DNA of 64,000 nucleotides from Gammaproteobacteria bacterium (GCA_002711845.1 PASF01000001.1:62001-126000), one strand, 5' to 3'. Shown: positions 1 through 10,094, numbered from the stretch's first letter. Translations and numbers: made by a program. Notes: a model not told the origin generated them from the sequence alone.

Positions 1-247
1 GCAAGCCTTGCAGGTCCTGCTGGCCCATGGCCAGGGCAATGCGGCGGGTGTTGCCGAACAGGTTGCCCAGCAAGGGGATGTCGGAGCCAATGGGGTTTTC
101 AAATAACAGGGCCGGCCCGCCGGCGCGCAGTGTGCGATCACAGATCTCGGTTATTTCCAGATTCGGGTCGACGGGGACGGTGATGCGCTTGAGTTCGCCT
201 TCAGATTCCAGCAGGGCGATGAATTCTCTGAGATCTTTGAACGACAT
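1..247 (-). CDS. ubiD: UbiD, 4-hydroxy-3-polyprenylbenzoate decarboxylase (N-terminal part only)
   Basis: The reading frame starts at ATG 245-247 on the minus strand and runs off the left edge, giving the first 82 residues. It opens [20 protein letters not shown], the typical UbiD N-terminus, followed by [10 protein letters not shown] and GPALLFENP, which are also family hallmarks. UbiD uses prenylated FMN made by UbiX to decarboxylate the ubiquinone precursor 4-hydroxy-3-polyprenylbenzoate. AGGAAG lies about 6 bases before the ATG as a ribosome binding site. It lies downstream of rho on the same strand, as in Pseudomonas. The catalytic part is outside the window, so activity cannot be judged. 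Confidence 0.93.
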   Translation of the reverse strand, partial: MSFKDLREFIALLESEGELKRITVPVDPNLEITEICDRTLRAGGPALLFENPIGSDIPLLGNLFGNTRRIALAMGQQDLQGL

Positions 248-302
248 TGTTTCTTCCTGGCTTGTATTGAATCGAGGTAGCGTCCCGGGTCCAGATTCAA
301 GC

Positions 303-331
303 GGGGTGGGGTCGCTTGCCGACCCCACCCC
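303..331. repeat. Perfect 12-bp inverted repeat between rho and ubiD
   Basis: GGGGTGGGGTCG at 303-314 is exactly complementary to CGACCCCACCCC at 320-331, with a 5-base loop. No T-run follows on either strand, so it is not a textbook terminator. With the palindrome at 392-425 it forms a structured spacer between rho and ubiD. Confidence 0.7.
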
Positions 332-391
332 TTGTTCAGGCGGCTCCGCACTGGCTTCTACGGAGCCCCGAGGAAATAGGATGACAGTGCT

Positions 392-425
392 GGGACGGAA
401 GGTTGGTTAAAATACCTCCGTCCCC
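392..425. repeat. REP-like palindrome, GGGACGGA family (copy 1)
   Basis: GGGACGGAAGGT pairs with ACCTCCGTCCC apart from one bulged A, around a 10-base loop. On the minus strand it begins AAAGGGGACGGAGG and lies about 20 bases after the rho stop codon. The same arms recur at 16302 and 19669, and half an arm at 40590. Dispersed palindromes of this kind are usually REP elements mobilised by RAYT transposases; no such transposase is in the window. Confidence 0.6.
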
Positions 426-444
426 TTTGCCAGATAGCTGAAAA

Positions 445-1704
445 TTATTTGCGCTTCATCATGTTGAAGAACTCATCATTGGTCTTGCTGTCCTTCAGCT
501 TGTCCAGGATGAACTCGGCGGCCTGCACATCTTCCATGGTGCTGAGGATCTTGCGCAGAATCCACATGCGTTGCAGTTCTTCTTCTGATGTCAGCAATTC
601 TTCGCGGCGGGTGCCGGAGCGACGCACGTTGATGGCGGGGTAGATACGCTTTTCAGCGATCTTGCGGTCAAGATGGATTTCCATGTTGCCGGTGCCCTTG
701 AATTCTTCGTAGATCACCTCGTCCATCTTAGAACCGGTTTCAACCAGTGCGGTAGCGATGATGGTCAGGCTGCCGCCTTCTTCCAGGTTTCGTGCGGCGC
801 CAAAGAAACGCTTGGGCCGTTCCAGAGCGTGTGCATCAACACCACCGGTCAGTACCTTGCCCGATGACGGTACGATGGTGTTGTAGGCGCGTGCCAGACG
901 GGTGATGGAGTCGAGCAGAATCACCACGTCCTCTTTGTGTTCCACCAGGCGCTTGGCCTTTTCGATAACCATCTCGGCAACCTGCACGTGACGCGCCGGT
1001 GGCTCGTCGAAGGTGCTGGCAACCACTTCGCCGCGCACTGAGCGTTGCATGTCGGTGACTTCTTCCGGCCGTTCGTCAATCAGCAACACAATCAGGCGAC
1101 ATTCGGGATTGTTGCGGGTGATGGACTGCGCGATATTCTGCAGCAACAGGGTTTTACCCGCCTTGGGTGGCGACACGATGAGGCCGCGCTGCCCTTTGCC
1201 GATGGGGGCCGTCAAGTCGATGATGCGTGCGCTGAGATCTTCCGTGCTGCCGTTGCCCAGTTCCAGCTTAAGACGTTCGGTGGGGAACAGCGGTGTCAGG
1301 TTTTCGAAGAGGATTTTGTGTTTCGAGTTTTCAGGTTTGGCGAAATTGACTTCAGCGATTTTTAACAGGGCAAAATATCGCTCGCCATCTTTGGGTGGCC
1401 GGATCTTGCCCTCGATCGTGTCACCTGTGCGCAGATTAAAGCGTCTGATCTGGCTGGGAGACACGTAAATGTCATCAGGACCTGCCAGATAAGATGAATC
1501 GGCCGAGCGCAGAAAGCCAAAACCATCGGCAAGAATCTCCAGCACGCCATCGCCGCTGATATCCTCGCCGTTTTTGGCATGTTTCTTCAGAATGGCGAAG
1601 ATGATGTCTTGTTTGCGAGTGCGGGAGAGATTTTCCAGGCCCATTTCCACGGCGGTTTCGAGAAGCTGGGCAATGGGTTGCTTTTTAAGGTCGGTAAGAT
1701 TCAT
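445..1704 (-). CDS. rho: Transcription termination factor Rho
   Basis: 419 residues, the same length as E. coli Rho. The hexameric RNA-dependent ATPase terminates transcription at C-rich, unstructured sites. The N-terminal Rho-N domain (residues about 1-45) is followed by the cold-shock-like RNA-binding domain with [16 protein letters not shown] at about 51-66. The Walker A motif PPKAGKT is at 179-185, Walker [15 protein letters not shown] lies further on, and the Q/R-loop regions are present. It is downstream of trxA on the same strand, an order common in gammaproteobacteria. The ATG at 1702-1704 has only a weak ribosome binding site. The 348-base leader could be autoregulatory, as Rho levels are in other bacteria, but this is inference. 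Confidence 0.98.
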   Translation of the reverse strand: MNLTDLKKQPIAQLLETAVEMGLENLSRTRKQDIIFAILKKHAKNGEDISGDGVLEILADGFGFLRSADSSYLAGPDDIYVSPSQIRRFNLRTGDTIEGKIRPPKDGERYFALLKIAEVNFAKPENSKHKILFENLTPLFPTERLKLELGNGSTEDLSARIIDLTAPIGKGQRGLIVSPPKAGKTLLLQNIAQSITRNNPECRLIVLLIDERPEEVTDMQRSVRGEVVASTFDEPPARHVQVAEMVIEKAKRLVEHKEDVVILLDSITRLARAYNTIVPSSGKVLTGGVDAHALERPKRFFGAARNLEEGGSLTIIATALVETGSKMDEVIYEEFKGTGNMEIHLDRKIAEKRIYPAINVRRSGTRREELLTSEEELQRMWILRKILSTMEDVQAAEFILDKLKDSKTNDEFFNMMKRK

Positions 1705-2052
1705 AGGCTAGGTTTTTAGTTTCTTTTGGGATACAGGGAATCTGTAACGGGCAGCGCAGCCGAGGCACATATAACGAAGGTATGAGTACAGGCTGGGTGC
1801 CGCTCTGGTTTAAGGGTCAGGGTTTAAGGGTCAGGTTCAAAAGTCGGGTTTAAAATCGGGCTTTAAAAAGTCGGATTCAACTCAAGGATTCTGGTTTGGT
1901 GTCGATCGGGTAAGAGACTAGAATCCGCGCCGCCGAAACGGGGATGCGGCTGAATATAAATGCTTACAGCGCCGCTGTCTACAAAAATCTGCATTATTTT
2001 TTCACCCTGGCGCAACCGGCAAATGTTGCAGTGCACCAGGGGAAAATGGCGA
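1705..2052 (-). promoter_or_regulatory. rho leader / trxA-rho intergenic region
   Basis: This 348-base stretch holds no convincing gene. Twelve bases after the trxA stop is an imperfect hairpin, CCCTGGCGC at 2005-2013 against GCACCAGGG at 2033-2041 (one G-U pair). On the minus strand it is followed by A residues rather than T, so it is unlikely to be an intrinsic terminator. The part nearer rho holds the degenerate repeats annotated at 1807-1880. Rho autoregulation in other bacteria acts in such a leader; whether it does here is not shown. Confidence 0.4.
1807..1880. repeat. Degenerate 13-14-bp tandem repeat in the rho leader
   Basis: GGTTTAAGGGTCAG occurs twice in a row from 1807. Three looser copies follow: GGTTCAAAAGTCG, GGTTTAAAATCGG and GCTTTAAAAAGTCGG. 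The copies decay from left to right. On the minus, rho-sense strand they read as repeats of the kind TTTAAACCCGAC. Confidence 0.65.
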
Positions 2053-2379
2053 TCAGATCACGCTGTCGATGAAGGCGGCCAGCTGGGATTTTGACAGGGC
2101 GCCGACTTTGGTGCCTTCAATCTGACCGTTCTTGAAAATAATCAGGGTCGGAATGCCACGCACGCCATAACGAGGCGCTGTGTCCGGGTTGGAGTCAATG
2201 TTCAGCTTGCAGATTTTCAGGCGGCCGGCATATTCCTCTGACAGTTCGTCCAGTACGGGGGCGATCATTTTGCAGGGACCGCACCATTCCGCCCAGAAAT
2301 CGACCATGACCGGGCCGTCAGCTTTCAATACATCTTGTTCGAAACTCGCGTCAGTAGTGTGAACGATTTTGTCGCTCAT
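2053..2379 (-). CDS. trxA: Thioredoxin TrxA
   Basis: 108 residues from the ATG at 2377-2379, which has AAGGAA 7 bases upstream. An upstream in-frame start at 2421 would add 14 residues absent from thioredoxins. The sequence [13 protein letters not shown] holds the redox cysteines C33 and C36, and the cis-proline region reads RGIPTLIIF. TrxA is the cytoplasmic dithiol reductant for ribonucleotide reductase, methionine sulfoxide reductases and others. It precedes rho on the same strand. Confidence 0.97.
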   Translation of the reverse strand: MSDKIVHTTDASFEQDVLKADGPVMVDFWAEWCGPCKMIAPVLDELSEEYAGRLKICKLNIDSNPDTAPRYGVRGIPTLIIFKNGQIEGTKVGALSKSQLAAFIDSVI

Positions 2380-2501
2380 AGGACATTCCTTCATTATTGA
2401 GTCAGGGTAAGCATCAGGCATGGAGCTAAAGAACAGAGGCTTGAGCGGCTTAATGACGGGCTGGGTTTATACTTACTATCATAAGGCCAAAAAATATGGT
2501 T

Positions 2502-3603
<1,102 letters not shown>

Positions 3604-3646
3604 AAACCGGCACACACTGCCGGCCTATCAGGAAATCGGGAGAGTC

Positions 3647-5782
3647 ATGAATAAAACCAGATGGGTTGTGGTAGCCCTCTTAGCCATCGCCATTGCCGCC
3701 TATATCAGCCTGGACCTGGGGCAGTACCTGACCCTGACCTATGCCCAGTCGCAACTCGATACCTTGCGCAACGTCAGTGATCAGAATTTCACGCTGACCG
3801 CGGGTGCGTATTTTGTCATCTACGTCGTGGTGACCGCGCTGTCATTGCCCGGCGCTGCCATCATGACACTGCTGGGCGGGGCGATCTTCGGGCTTGGCTG
3901 GGGGCTGTTGCTGGTGTCTTTCGCCAGCAGCGTCGGTGCCACGCTTGCTTTTCTGGTGTCGCGCCTGCTGCTGCGTGACTGGGTGCAAAACCGCTTTGGC
4001 AAGTCGCTGAAAACCATCAACAAGGGGGTAGAGCGCGATGGCGCCTTCTATCTGTTCAGTCTGCGGCTGGTGCCCGTGTTTCCTTTCTTTCTGATCAATC
4101 TGGTGATGGGACTGACGCCCATAAAAACCTTCACTTTCTACTGGGTCAGCCAGGTTGGCATGCTGCTGGGCACGGCCGTCTACGTCAATGCCGGTGTGGA
4201 GCTGGGCGAGCTCAGCTCGTTGGGCGGGCTGCTCAGCGCCGATCTGATTCTGTCGTTTGTGCTGCTGGCCGCCATGCCCTGGGTGGGCAAGGCTGTCGTT
4301 GCCATTATCCGGCGCAACCGGCTGGCTAAGGCTTACAAGAAACCGGCGAAATACGACACCAATCTGGTGGTCATCGGCGCGGGATCCGGGGGGCTGGTGG
4401 CGTCCATCGTGGCGGCCGGCGCCCAGGCCAGCGTGACCCTGATTGAAAAACACAAAATGGGCGGCGATTGCCTGAATACTGGCTGTGTGCCCAGCAAGTC
4501 GCTGATAGCCAGTGCCAAGGTGGCCGAAACCATCCGGCAGGCGGAAGCATTCGGCATCAAGGGCGCCAGTGGGCAGGTGGATTTTGCCGCGGTGATGGAG
4601 CGGGTGCAGCGTGTCATCAAAACCATTGAGCCCCACGATTCGGTGGAGCGCTTTACGTCGCTGGGTGTCGACTGTGTGCAGGGAGAGGCAGTCATTCGCT
4701 CGCCCTGGTCGGTCGAGGTCAATGGCCGCACCATCAATACCCGTGCGATTATTGTTGCAACCGGCGCCCGACCAATGATTCCCGAGGTCCCCGGGCTGGC
4801 CGATATCAACTACCTGCACTCGGACAATGTCTGGGAGCTGCGCGAATTGCCCAGGCGCCTGCTGGTGCTGGGCGGCGGGCCCATCGGCTGCGAGTTGGCG
4901 CAGGCCTTTGCCAGGCTCGGGTCTGAGGTGACCGTGCTGGATCGCAGCGCTCATCTGATGGGCCGCGAAGATGAGGACGCGTCGGAGATGGTCGAGCAGG
5001 CCTTCCGTGAGCGCGGCATCAGGCTGCTGCTTGGTCATGAGATGAAAATGTTCCAGTCCGGCGAATCCGGCGACCAGCTCACTGCGGCCGCGCCCGATGG
5101 CACGCTGACCGAGATCGGGTTTGACAAGGTGCTGGTCGCGTTGGGCCGCAAACCCAATGTCGAGGGCTTCGGCCTGGAAGCGCTGAAGGTGCCGCTGACC
5201 GAGCGCGGTGCCATTCAGGTTGACAGCGCCATGCGCACCGCCTACCCCAGTATTCTTGCCTGCGGCGACGTCGCCGGCCCGTATCAGTTTACGCATATGG
5301 CGTCATTCCAGGCCTGGTATGCCACCTTGAATGCCCTGGCGGGCATGCTGAAGACGTTCCGCGCCGATTACCGGGTGGTGCCTCATGCCACGTTCACGGA
5401 TCCGGAAGTGGCGCGTGTCGGGCTCAACGAAAAGGAAGCCCGGCAACAGGATATCGACTATGAGCTGACCCGCTACGAGCTTGATCACCTGGACCGGGCG
5501 CTGGCTGATGGCACGGCGCATGGTTTTGTCAAGGTGCTGACCGTCCCGGGCAGTGACCGGATTCTGGGCGCCAGTATTGTGGGGCCGCATGCCGGGGAGC
5601 TGATTGGCAGTTTTGTGTTTGCCATGACCCATAACATGGGGCTGAAAAAGATTGCCGGCACCACGCATATTTACCCGACGCTGCTGGAGGCCAACCGGTT
5701 TACTGCCAACGCCTGGCGCAGTGCCCGGGTGCCGGCAAAACTCTTGCCCTGGGCAGAACGGTTTTTCCGCGCCCGGCTGTGA
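3647..5782 (+). CDS. Fusion of a TVP38/TMEM64 (VTT) membrane domain and an FAD/NAD(P) disulfide oxidoreductase
   Basis: 711 residues in two parts. Residues 1 to about 235 are hydrophobic with several membrane segments and the VTT-type stretch GAAIMTLLGGAIFGLGWG. From about 240 a mercuric-reductase/lipoamide-dehydrogenase-like enzyme follows: the FAD motif VVIGAGSGGLVA, redox pair C275/C280 in GGDCLNTGCVPSKS, the NAD(P) motif VLGGGPIGCELAQ, FAD-binding ILACGDVAGPYQFTH, and a C-terminal dimerisation domain. The usual HPT motif near the C-terminus reads HIYPTLLE, so the catalytic histidine of lipoamide dehydrogenase is displaced. This two-domain architecture is known in bacterial annotations, but its substrate is unknown. 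An ATG with GGGAGAG upstream supports the start. Convergent with the FliL-like gene. Confidence 0.88.
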   Translation: MNKTRWVVVALLAIAIAAYISLDLGQYLTLTYAQSQLDTLRNVSDQNFTLTAGAYFVIYVVVTALSLPGAAIMTLLGGAIFGLGWGLLLVSFASSVGATLAFLVSRLLLRDWVQNRFGKSLKTINKGVERDGAFYLFSLRLVPVFPFFLINLVMGLTPIKTFTFYWVSQVGMLLGTAVYVNAGVELGELSSLGGLLSADLILSFVLLAAMPWVGKAVVAIIRRNRLAKAYKKPAKYDTNLVVIGAGSGGLVASIVAAGAQASVTLIEKHKMGGDCLNTGCVPSKSLIASAKVAETIRQAEAFGIKGASGQVDFAAVMERVQRVIKTIEPHDSVERFTSLGVDCVQGEAVIRSPWSVEVNGRTINTRAIIVATGARPMIPEVPGLADINYLHSDNVWELRELPRRLLVLGGGPIGCELAQAFARLGSEVTVLDRSAHLMGREDEDASEMVEQAFRERGIRLLLGHEMKMFQSGESGDQLTAAAPDGTLTEIGFDKVLVALGRKPNVEGFGLEALKVPLTERGAIQVDSAMRTAYPSILACGDVAGPYQFTHMASFQAWYATLNALAGMLKTFRADYRVVPHATFTDPEVARVGLNEKEARQQDIDYELTRYELDHLDRALADGTAHGFVKVLTVPGSDRILGASIVGPHAGELIGSFVFAMTHNMGLKKIAGTTHIYPTLLEANRFTANAWRSARVPAKLLPWAERFFRARL

Positions 5783-5814
5783 TTGGCCGGGCATTTATTG
5801 CTGTGCTACGGACT

Positions 5815-5844
5815 GGGCCTGGCGAGAGAGGGCCTGGCGAGTGA
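5815..5844. repeat. 15-bp tandem duplication downstream of the oxidoreductase gene
   Basis: GGGCCTGGCGAGAGA at 5815-5829 is followed directly by GGGCCTGGCGAGTGA at 5830-5844, with one mismatch. It lies between the stop codons of two convergent genes, just before a perfect palindrome. Confidence 0.7.
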
Positions 5845-5846
5845 GG

Positions 5847-5872
5847 GTGATACAGCGCTAGCGCTGTATCAC
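5847..5872. repeat. Perfect 26-bp palindrome at a convergent gene junction
   Basis: GTGATACAGCGCT is followed immediately by its exact reverse complement. The centre contains the TAG stop codon (5858-5860) of the FliL-like gene. A transcript from either side could fold into a strong hairpin, but no T-run follows in either direction. Confidence 0.7.
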
Positions 5873-6328
5873 AAAGGATGTGAAGTACAGATTGATAACC
5901 TGGCTCGAGGCGCCCGGCCCTTCCAGCAGATCCAGCGCCTGCTTGATCTCGTTGATCGCGTCGGCGCGCAATTGTTCCTTGCCGCGTATCGATGTCAGGT
6001 TTTCTTCAAGTTGTGACGACAACAGGGTGATCAGTCGGTTGCGTATATAGGGCAGGTGGCGATCCAGCATGCCCGCCGAGCCGGGCTGAATACGCACGGT
6101 AATATCGGACTTCAGATATTTAAGGCGGCCCGCGCCGTCATAATTGGTAATGAAGCTTGGTCCCAGATTGTAGTAAATCAGGTTGGCCATGCCGCTGCCG
6201 GCTTCACCATCGTCGGGGGCGGGGGCTGCTGCCGTCAGCACGGTGGGAGACAGGCACAGGGCGGCGGTCAGGCCGGCGATGGGCAGCCAGGATCTGCCGC
6301 GTATTTTGATGTTGATCAGGCTAATCAA
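5858..6328 (-). CDS. FliL-like protein, probably secreted or membrane-anchored
   Basis: About 156 residues. A hydrophobic segment (SWLPIAGLTAALCLSPTVL) near the N-terminus acts as a signal or anchor. The rest resembles the periplasmic domain of flagellar FliL: YYNLGPSFITNYDGAGRLKY, HLPYIRNRLITLLSSQ, and the ending INLYFTSFVIQ. FliL normally binds the flagellar stator, but no flagellar gene is in this window, so a non-flagellar role is possible. The start is uncertain: the frame opens with TTG at 6326-6328 and no good ribosome binding site was seen. The C-terminal codons lie inside the 26-bp palindrome. Confidence 0.75.
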   Translation of the reverse strand: MISLINIKIRGRSWLPIAGLTAALCLSPTVLTAAAPAPDDGEAGSGMANLIYYNLGPSFITNYDGAGRLKYLKSDITVRIQPGSAGMLDRHLPYIRNRLITLLSSQLEENLTSIRGKEQLRADAINEIKQALDLLEGPGASSQVINLYFTSFVIQR

Positions 6329-6531
6329 GATAATATCCAGTTCAGTTGGCGACTGACGATGATCTGCGGAGCAGCTCAGTTAAATCATTATCGGCTGACG
6401 ATGGCGTCACTGAAGTCTTCTTTGGTAGCATGGGCGCTGATTTTGCGGTGCGACGCAGACCGGGTACCGAACCCTGATTCGGCCGGGCAGTCATCCGGCC
6501 GCCAGAATACCACGCCAGAGAAATTGTTTGC

Positions 6532-7926
6532 ATGCCTGAATTTTTAACGCAACAACTGCCCGATCAGATCACCCGCTGGCTGGAAACCTATGAATGGGTC
6601 TCCATTGCCGGCGCGCTGCTGATCCTGCTGGCCGCAGCCTGGCTGTCTAATTTTGTCACCAAGCGGGTGCTGGTGCGCGGCGTCTTCTCCCTGCTTGAAG
6701 GCTCAGCGCAGACGGACGAGCACGGTAAACACACACAACACGACAAGAATATTTATTACCGCTTCGGTTTTATCCGCCGGCTGGCCAATGTTATTCCGGC
6801 GCTGGTCATTACCTTTGGGATCCGGCTGATTCCGGACATGCCCGATACCGTGGTGACCATCGTCATCAATGTTGCCAATGCGTTTATTGTGCTGACCATT
6901 GCGCTGGCGCTGGGATCGATCATGGACTTGATCAACGATCTCTACCAGCGGCGTCCGGATGCCATGGACAGGCCCATCAAGGGTTACCTGCAGGTGCTCA
7001 AGATAGTCCTGTACGCGGTTGCCGTGCTGCTGATGATTGCCACGTTGCTGGATCGGTCGCCGGTCATTCTGCTGTCCGGTCTGGGTGCGCTGGCAGCGGT
7101 GCTGATGCTGGTGTTCCAGGACACCATTCTGTCACTGGTGGCCAGTGTGCAGATCACTTCCAATGACATGATCCGGGTGGGTGACTGGATCGAGATGCCG
7201 GAGCTCAATGCCGACGGGGATGTCATTGACATCGCGCTGCATATCGTCAAGGTTCAGAACTGGGACAAGACCATTACCACCATTCCCACCCGGCGCTTTA
7301 TCAGCGGGTCTTTCAAGAACTGGCGGGGCATGCGGGATGCGGGCGGACGCCGGATAAAGCGGGCGGTGTATCTGGACCAGAACAGTGTCCACTTTCTGAG
7401 TACCGAGGAAGTTGAGCGACTGGGGCGGTTTTCGTTGCTGCAGGGGTACCTGAAGGACAAGCAGGAAGAGCTGGATGCCTGGAATACCAAGCTGGAAGCA
7501 AGAGGCAAGGAGCCGGTCAATACCCGTCGCATGACCAATCTGGGCACGTTCAGGGCGTATATGGTCAATTACCTGCGTGCCAGTGAACGGTTGCGTCAGG
7601 ACCTGACCATGATCGTCAGGCAGATGAACCCGGGCCCGGAAGGGTTGCCCATTGAGATCTACTGTTTCACCAATACCGTCGAATGGGTGGGCTACGAGGG
7701 TATCCAGTCCGACATTTTTGATCATATTCTGGCGATCCTGCCGGAATTCGGGCTGCAGGTGTTCCAGCAGCCCAGTGGCGTGGATATGCAGGCGCTGGCC
7801 CGCGGGCACGCCGGCCCCGGGCGCGACGACGGACGCAGTCTGAAAGACACGCCTGACGGTGAGCCAGGCGCTGAGTCTGACGGCGACAACCCGTCGCCCG
7901 ATGTTCCATCAACCAAGCAGGAATAA
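6532..7926 (+). CDS. YbdG/MscM-type miniconductance mechanosensitive ion channel
   Basis: 464 residues. Five or so hydrophobic segments run from about residue 22 to 220, including the pore-lining region LSGLGALAAVLMLVFQDTILSLVASVQI. The cytoplasmic MscS beta domain follows with VGDWIEMPELNADGDVIDIALHIVKVQNWDKTITTIPT, very close to E. coli YbdG. These channels release solutes on osmotic downshock. The acidic, proline-rich C-terminal tail (about residues 420-464) is an extension beyond YbdG. Transcribed toward dsbB with a 5-base gap. Confidence 0.9.
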   Translation: MPEFLTQQLPDQITRWLETYEWVSIAGALLILLAAAWLSNFVTKRVLVRGVFSLLEGSAQTDEHGKHTQHDKNIYYRFGFIRRLANVIPALVITFGIRLIPDMPDTVVTIVINVANAFIVLTIALALGSIMDLINDLYQRRPDAMDRPIKGYLQVLKIVLYAVAVLLMIATLLDRSPVILLSGLGALAAVLMLVFQDTILSLVASVQITSNDMIRVGDWIEMPELNADGDVIDIALHIVKVQNWDKTITTIPTRRFISGSFKNWRGMRDAGGRRIKRAVYLDQNSVHFLSTEEVERLGRFSLLQGYLKDKQEELDAWNTKLEARGKEPVNTRRMTNLGTFRAYMVNYLRASERLRQDLTMIVRQMNPGPEGLPIEIYCFTNTVEWVGYEGIQSDIFDHILAILPEFGLQVFQQPSGVDMQALARGHAGPGRDDGRSLKDTPDGEPGAESDGDNPSPDVPSTKQE

Positions 7927-7931
7927 AACTG

Positions 7932-8441
7932 ATGATAGTTCGATTATTGGCGCTGATGCCGAACTCACGATTACTGAATCTGCTGATTTTTCTGGCAACT
8001 GCCCTGATTATTGGCGCCGCGCTGTACATGGAGCACGTCATGCTGCTTGAGCCCTGTGGCCTGTGCATCACCCAGCGCGTGTTTGTGGTGGCAGCCGGCC
8101 TGGTCTGTCTGGCAGCCGCCATTCACAATCCCGGTCACACCGGCCGGCGCAATTACGGCATGCTGGCGGCCGCCATGTGTGTGGCAGGGGCCTATTTTGC
8201 CATCCGGCAGATCTGGCTGACCTATTTGCCTGAAGACCAGGTGCCTGCCTGTGGGCCCGGCTTCAGTTACATGCTGGACAATTTTCCATTGATGGACACG
8301 CTGAGCTTTCTGCTGGTCGGTGATGGTAACTGTGCCGAAGTCAGCTGGCGCTTTCTGGGTATCTTCTCGATTCCCGAGCTTTCATTGATGGGATTCGTGG
8401 CACTGTTCAGCCTGTGCCTGTACCAGGCATTCCGGCGCTGA
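7932..8441 (+). CDS. dsbB: Disulfide bond formation protein DsbB
   Basis: 169 residues with four membrane segments. The quinone-proximal pair is C42/C45 in PCGLC, and the second pair is C107 (VPACGPG) and C134 (DGNCAEV), as expected for DsbB. It reoxidises periplasmic DsbA and passes electrons to ubiquinone or menaquinone in the inner membrane. It lies 5 bases after the mechanosensitive channel gene, so the two are probably co-transcribed, and it is convergent with gshA. Confidence 0.95.
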   Translation: MIVRLLALMPNSRLLNLLIFLATALIIGAALYMEHVMLLEPCGLCITQRVFVVAAGLVCLAAAIHNPGHTGRRNYGMLAAAMCVAGAYFAIRQIWLTYLPEDQVPACGPGFSYMLDNFPLMDTLSFLLVGDGNCAEVSWRFLGIFSIPELSLMGFVALFSLCLYQAFRR

Positions 8442-8453
8442 TCGTTGCCGGCT

Positions 8454-10025
8454 TTACAGCCGGTAGTCGTTCCACTGGGTCAGGAAGCTCTCGAAATCAA
8501 GCTCGTCACTGGCTTCGGCGTATGCCTGCGCGGCCAGAGACTGGGCGCTGGCCGCGGTGAAATGGTCCAGCCGGGACGGCAGCAGGGTGCTTTTCATGAA
8601 GCCCTGTTGAACGGCTTCCGAGTGCTGCATGCCAAATTTGCAGAATGGCTGGCCGTTGTCACGCAGCGCCTGAAGAATCTGTGCAGAGGGTGTTTGTGAC
8701 GGGTCGTCTACTTTGTTCTGCTGTGTCGCCACCGCGTCGGCGTAAGCGTGGCTGTCATGGGCATGGTCAAGCAGACTGGCGCTGTAGCCGATATCCGCCA
8801 GCAACTCGTCAGCCCAGCTTTTCAGGGTGATGGCCTGGCCGTTGCGGTGCAGCGCCAGCCCCGCCTCGCGTCCGCGATTGACGGTAAGCGCCAGGTTTTT
8901 CTCTATCTCCTGATTCTCAGCCTGCACACATTCCGGGCTGTCGGCGAGCAGACAGTAGACCAGAAAGGCATCGAGGAAGCGGATCTGCTCGGCGTCAATG
9001 CCCAGCGGCAGGAACGGATTCAGGTCCAGGGCCCTCACTTCAATGTACTGAATACCACTGTCCTTCAGCAGCTGCAGGGGGCGTTTGCCATCACCGACCC
9101 GTTTGGGGCGGATGGTGGCGTAGAATTCGTTTTCCAGCTGCAGCAGATTGGTATTGATCTGCAGGTGATGGTCACCTTGCTTCATGCCGATTCGCTGGTA
9201 AGGCGGATAGGGGGTCGACAACGCCGAATAGAGGCTGTCGATATAGTTATTGAGGTCGTTGTAGCACACAAAAATCGAGCGTTGGGCATCGCTTTTGTAG
9301 CCCAGATCACCCATGCGCAGGCAGGTGGCGTCGGGCTTGTATAGCGTGGCGGCATCCAGTGACTGCAGGTCATGGTTGCGGTCGTCGGTAAAACAGCGGC
9401 ACACCGCCGGCGAGGCGCCAAACAGGTACACCAGTAACCACGAATAACGATGGAAGTTGCGGATCAGATGCAGATACTTGCGTGTCTGAAATGCCTGCAT
9501 GGACTCGGTGGAACCGGAGACGGACCTGTAGTCCTCCCAGAACGCCTCGGGCATGGAAAAATTGTAGTGGATGCCGGCAATGGTCTGCATCAGGCGGCCA
9601 TAACGATGGCCCAGGCCCTCACGGTACAGGGTCTTAAGCCGGCCCATGTTGGAGCTGCCGTATTGCGCCAGCGGAATCTGCTCCTCACTTTCCAGCAGGC
9701 AGGGCATGCTGGAAACCCACAATCGTTCGCCTTCGGGCAGGTTGTGATAGACGAATTTGTGCAGATCCTCAAGAAACGTCAGGCACTCTTCTATGGAGTT
9801 GGATACCGGCGTAATCAGTTCCACCAGTGCTTCAGAATAATCGGTGGTGATATAGGGGTGGGTGAGCGCCGAGCCCATACCGGCCGGATGCGGTGTTTGT
9901 GCCAGCCGGCCTTCAGGGGTTACCCGCAGGCTTTCTTTTTCAATGCCGCGCTGAATCTTTGCCCAGGCTGGCTTGAAGGCCGGTAACTGGAACCGCTCAA
10001 GTGATGCTTTGAATGATCTGGACAA
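8454..10025 (-). CDS. gshA: Glutamate-cysteine ligase (GshA)
   Basis: First step of glutathione synthesis: ATP-dependent joining of glutamate and cysteine. Family signatures include IQRGIEKESLRV, GSALTHPYITTDYSEALVE, LAQYGSSNMGRLKTLYREGL and TIAGIHYNFSMP. The open frame extends back to 10166, overlapping the end of pckA, but the first about 47 codons match nothing in the family. TTG at 10023-10025, with AGAGG about 8 bases upstream, gives 523 residues, close to the 518 of E. coli. The TTG start is inferred. Located after pckA on the same strand. Confidence 0.93.
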   Translation of the reverse strand: MSRSFKASLERFQLPAFKPAWAKIQRGIEKESLRVTPEGRLAQTPHPAGMGSALTHPYITTDYSEALVELITPVSNSIEECLTFLEDLHKFVYHNLPEGERLWVSSMPCLLESEEQIPLAQYGSSNMGRLKTLYREGLGHRYGRLMQTIAGIHYNFSMPEAFWEDYRSVSGSTESMQAFQTRKYLHLIRNFHRYSWLLVYLFGASPAVCRCFTDDRNHDLQSLDAATLYKPDATCLRMGDLGYKSDAQRSIFVCYNDLNNYIDSLYSALSTPYPPYQRIGMKQGDHHLQINTNLLQLENEFYATIRPKRVGDGKRPLQLLKDSGIQYIEVRALDLNPFLPLGIDAEQIRFLDAFLVYCLLADSPECVQAENQEIEKNLALTVNRGREAGLALHRNGQAITLKSWADELLADIGYSASLLDHAHDSHAYADAVATQQNKVDDPSQTPSAQILQALRDNGQPFCKFGMQHSEAVQQGFMKSTLLPSRLDHFTAASAQSLAAQAYAEASDELDFESFLTQWNDYRL

Positions 10026-10070
10026 GTTGTCAGCCTCTGATGAACTGCTGCCGCTTTGGGGCCGCCTTTT

Positions 10071-10094
10071 GATGACAGCACAATTGCTGTCATC
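10071..10094. repeat. Hairpin between pckA and gshA
   Basis: GATGACAGCA at 10071-10080 and TGCTGTCATC at 10085-10094 form a perfect 10-bp stem with a CAAT loop, 26 bases past the pckA stop. On the minus strand it is followed by CAAAAGG, not a T-run. It may stabilise the pckA 3' end or partly terminate, but this is not shown. Confidence 0.6.

Noticed and set aside
2005-2041. trxA terminator
   Set aside because: The hairpin is followed by A residues on the transcribed strand, so it lacks the T-run of an intrinsic terminator.
3842-5296. 484-codon open frame on the minus strand inside the oxidoreductase fusion gene
   Set aside because: It is antisense to a gene with clear family motifs and its translation is His/Gln/Arg-rich, as expected from the composition of the opposite strand.
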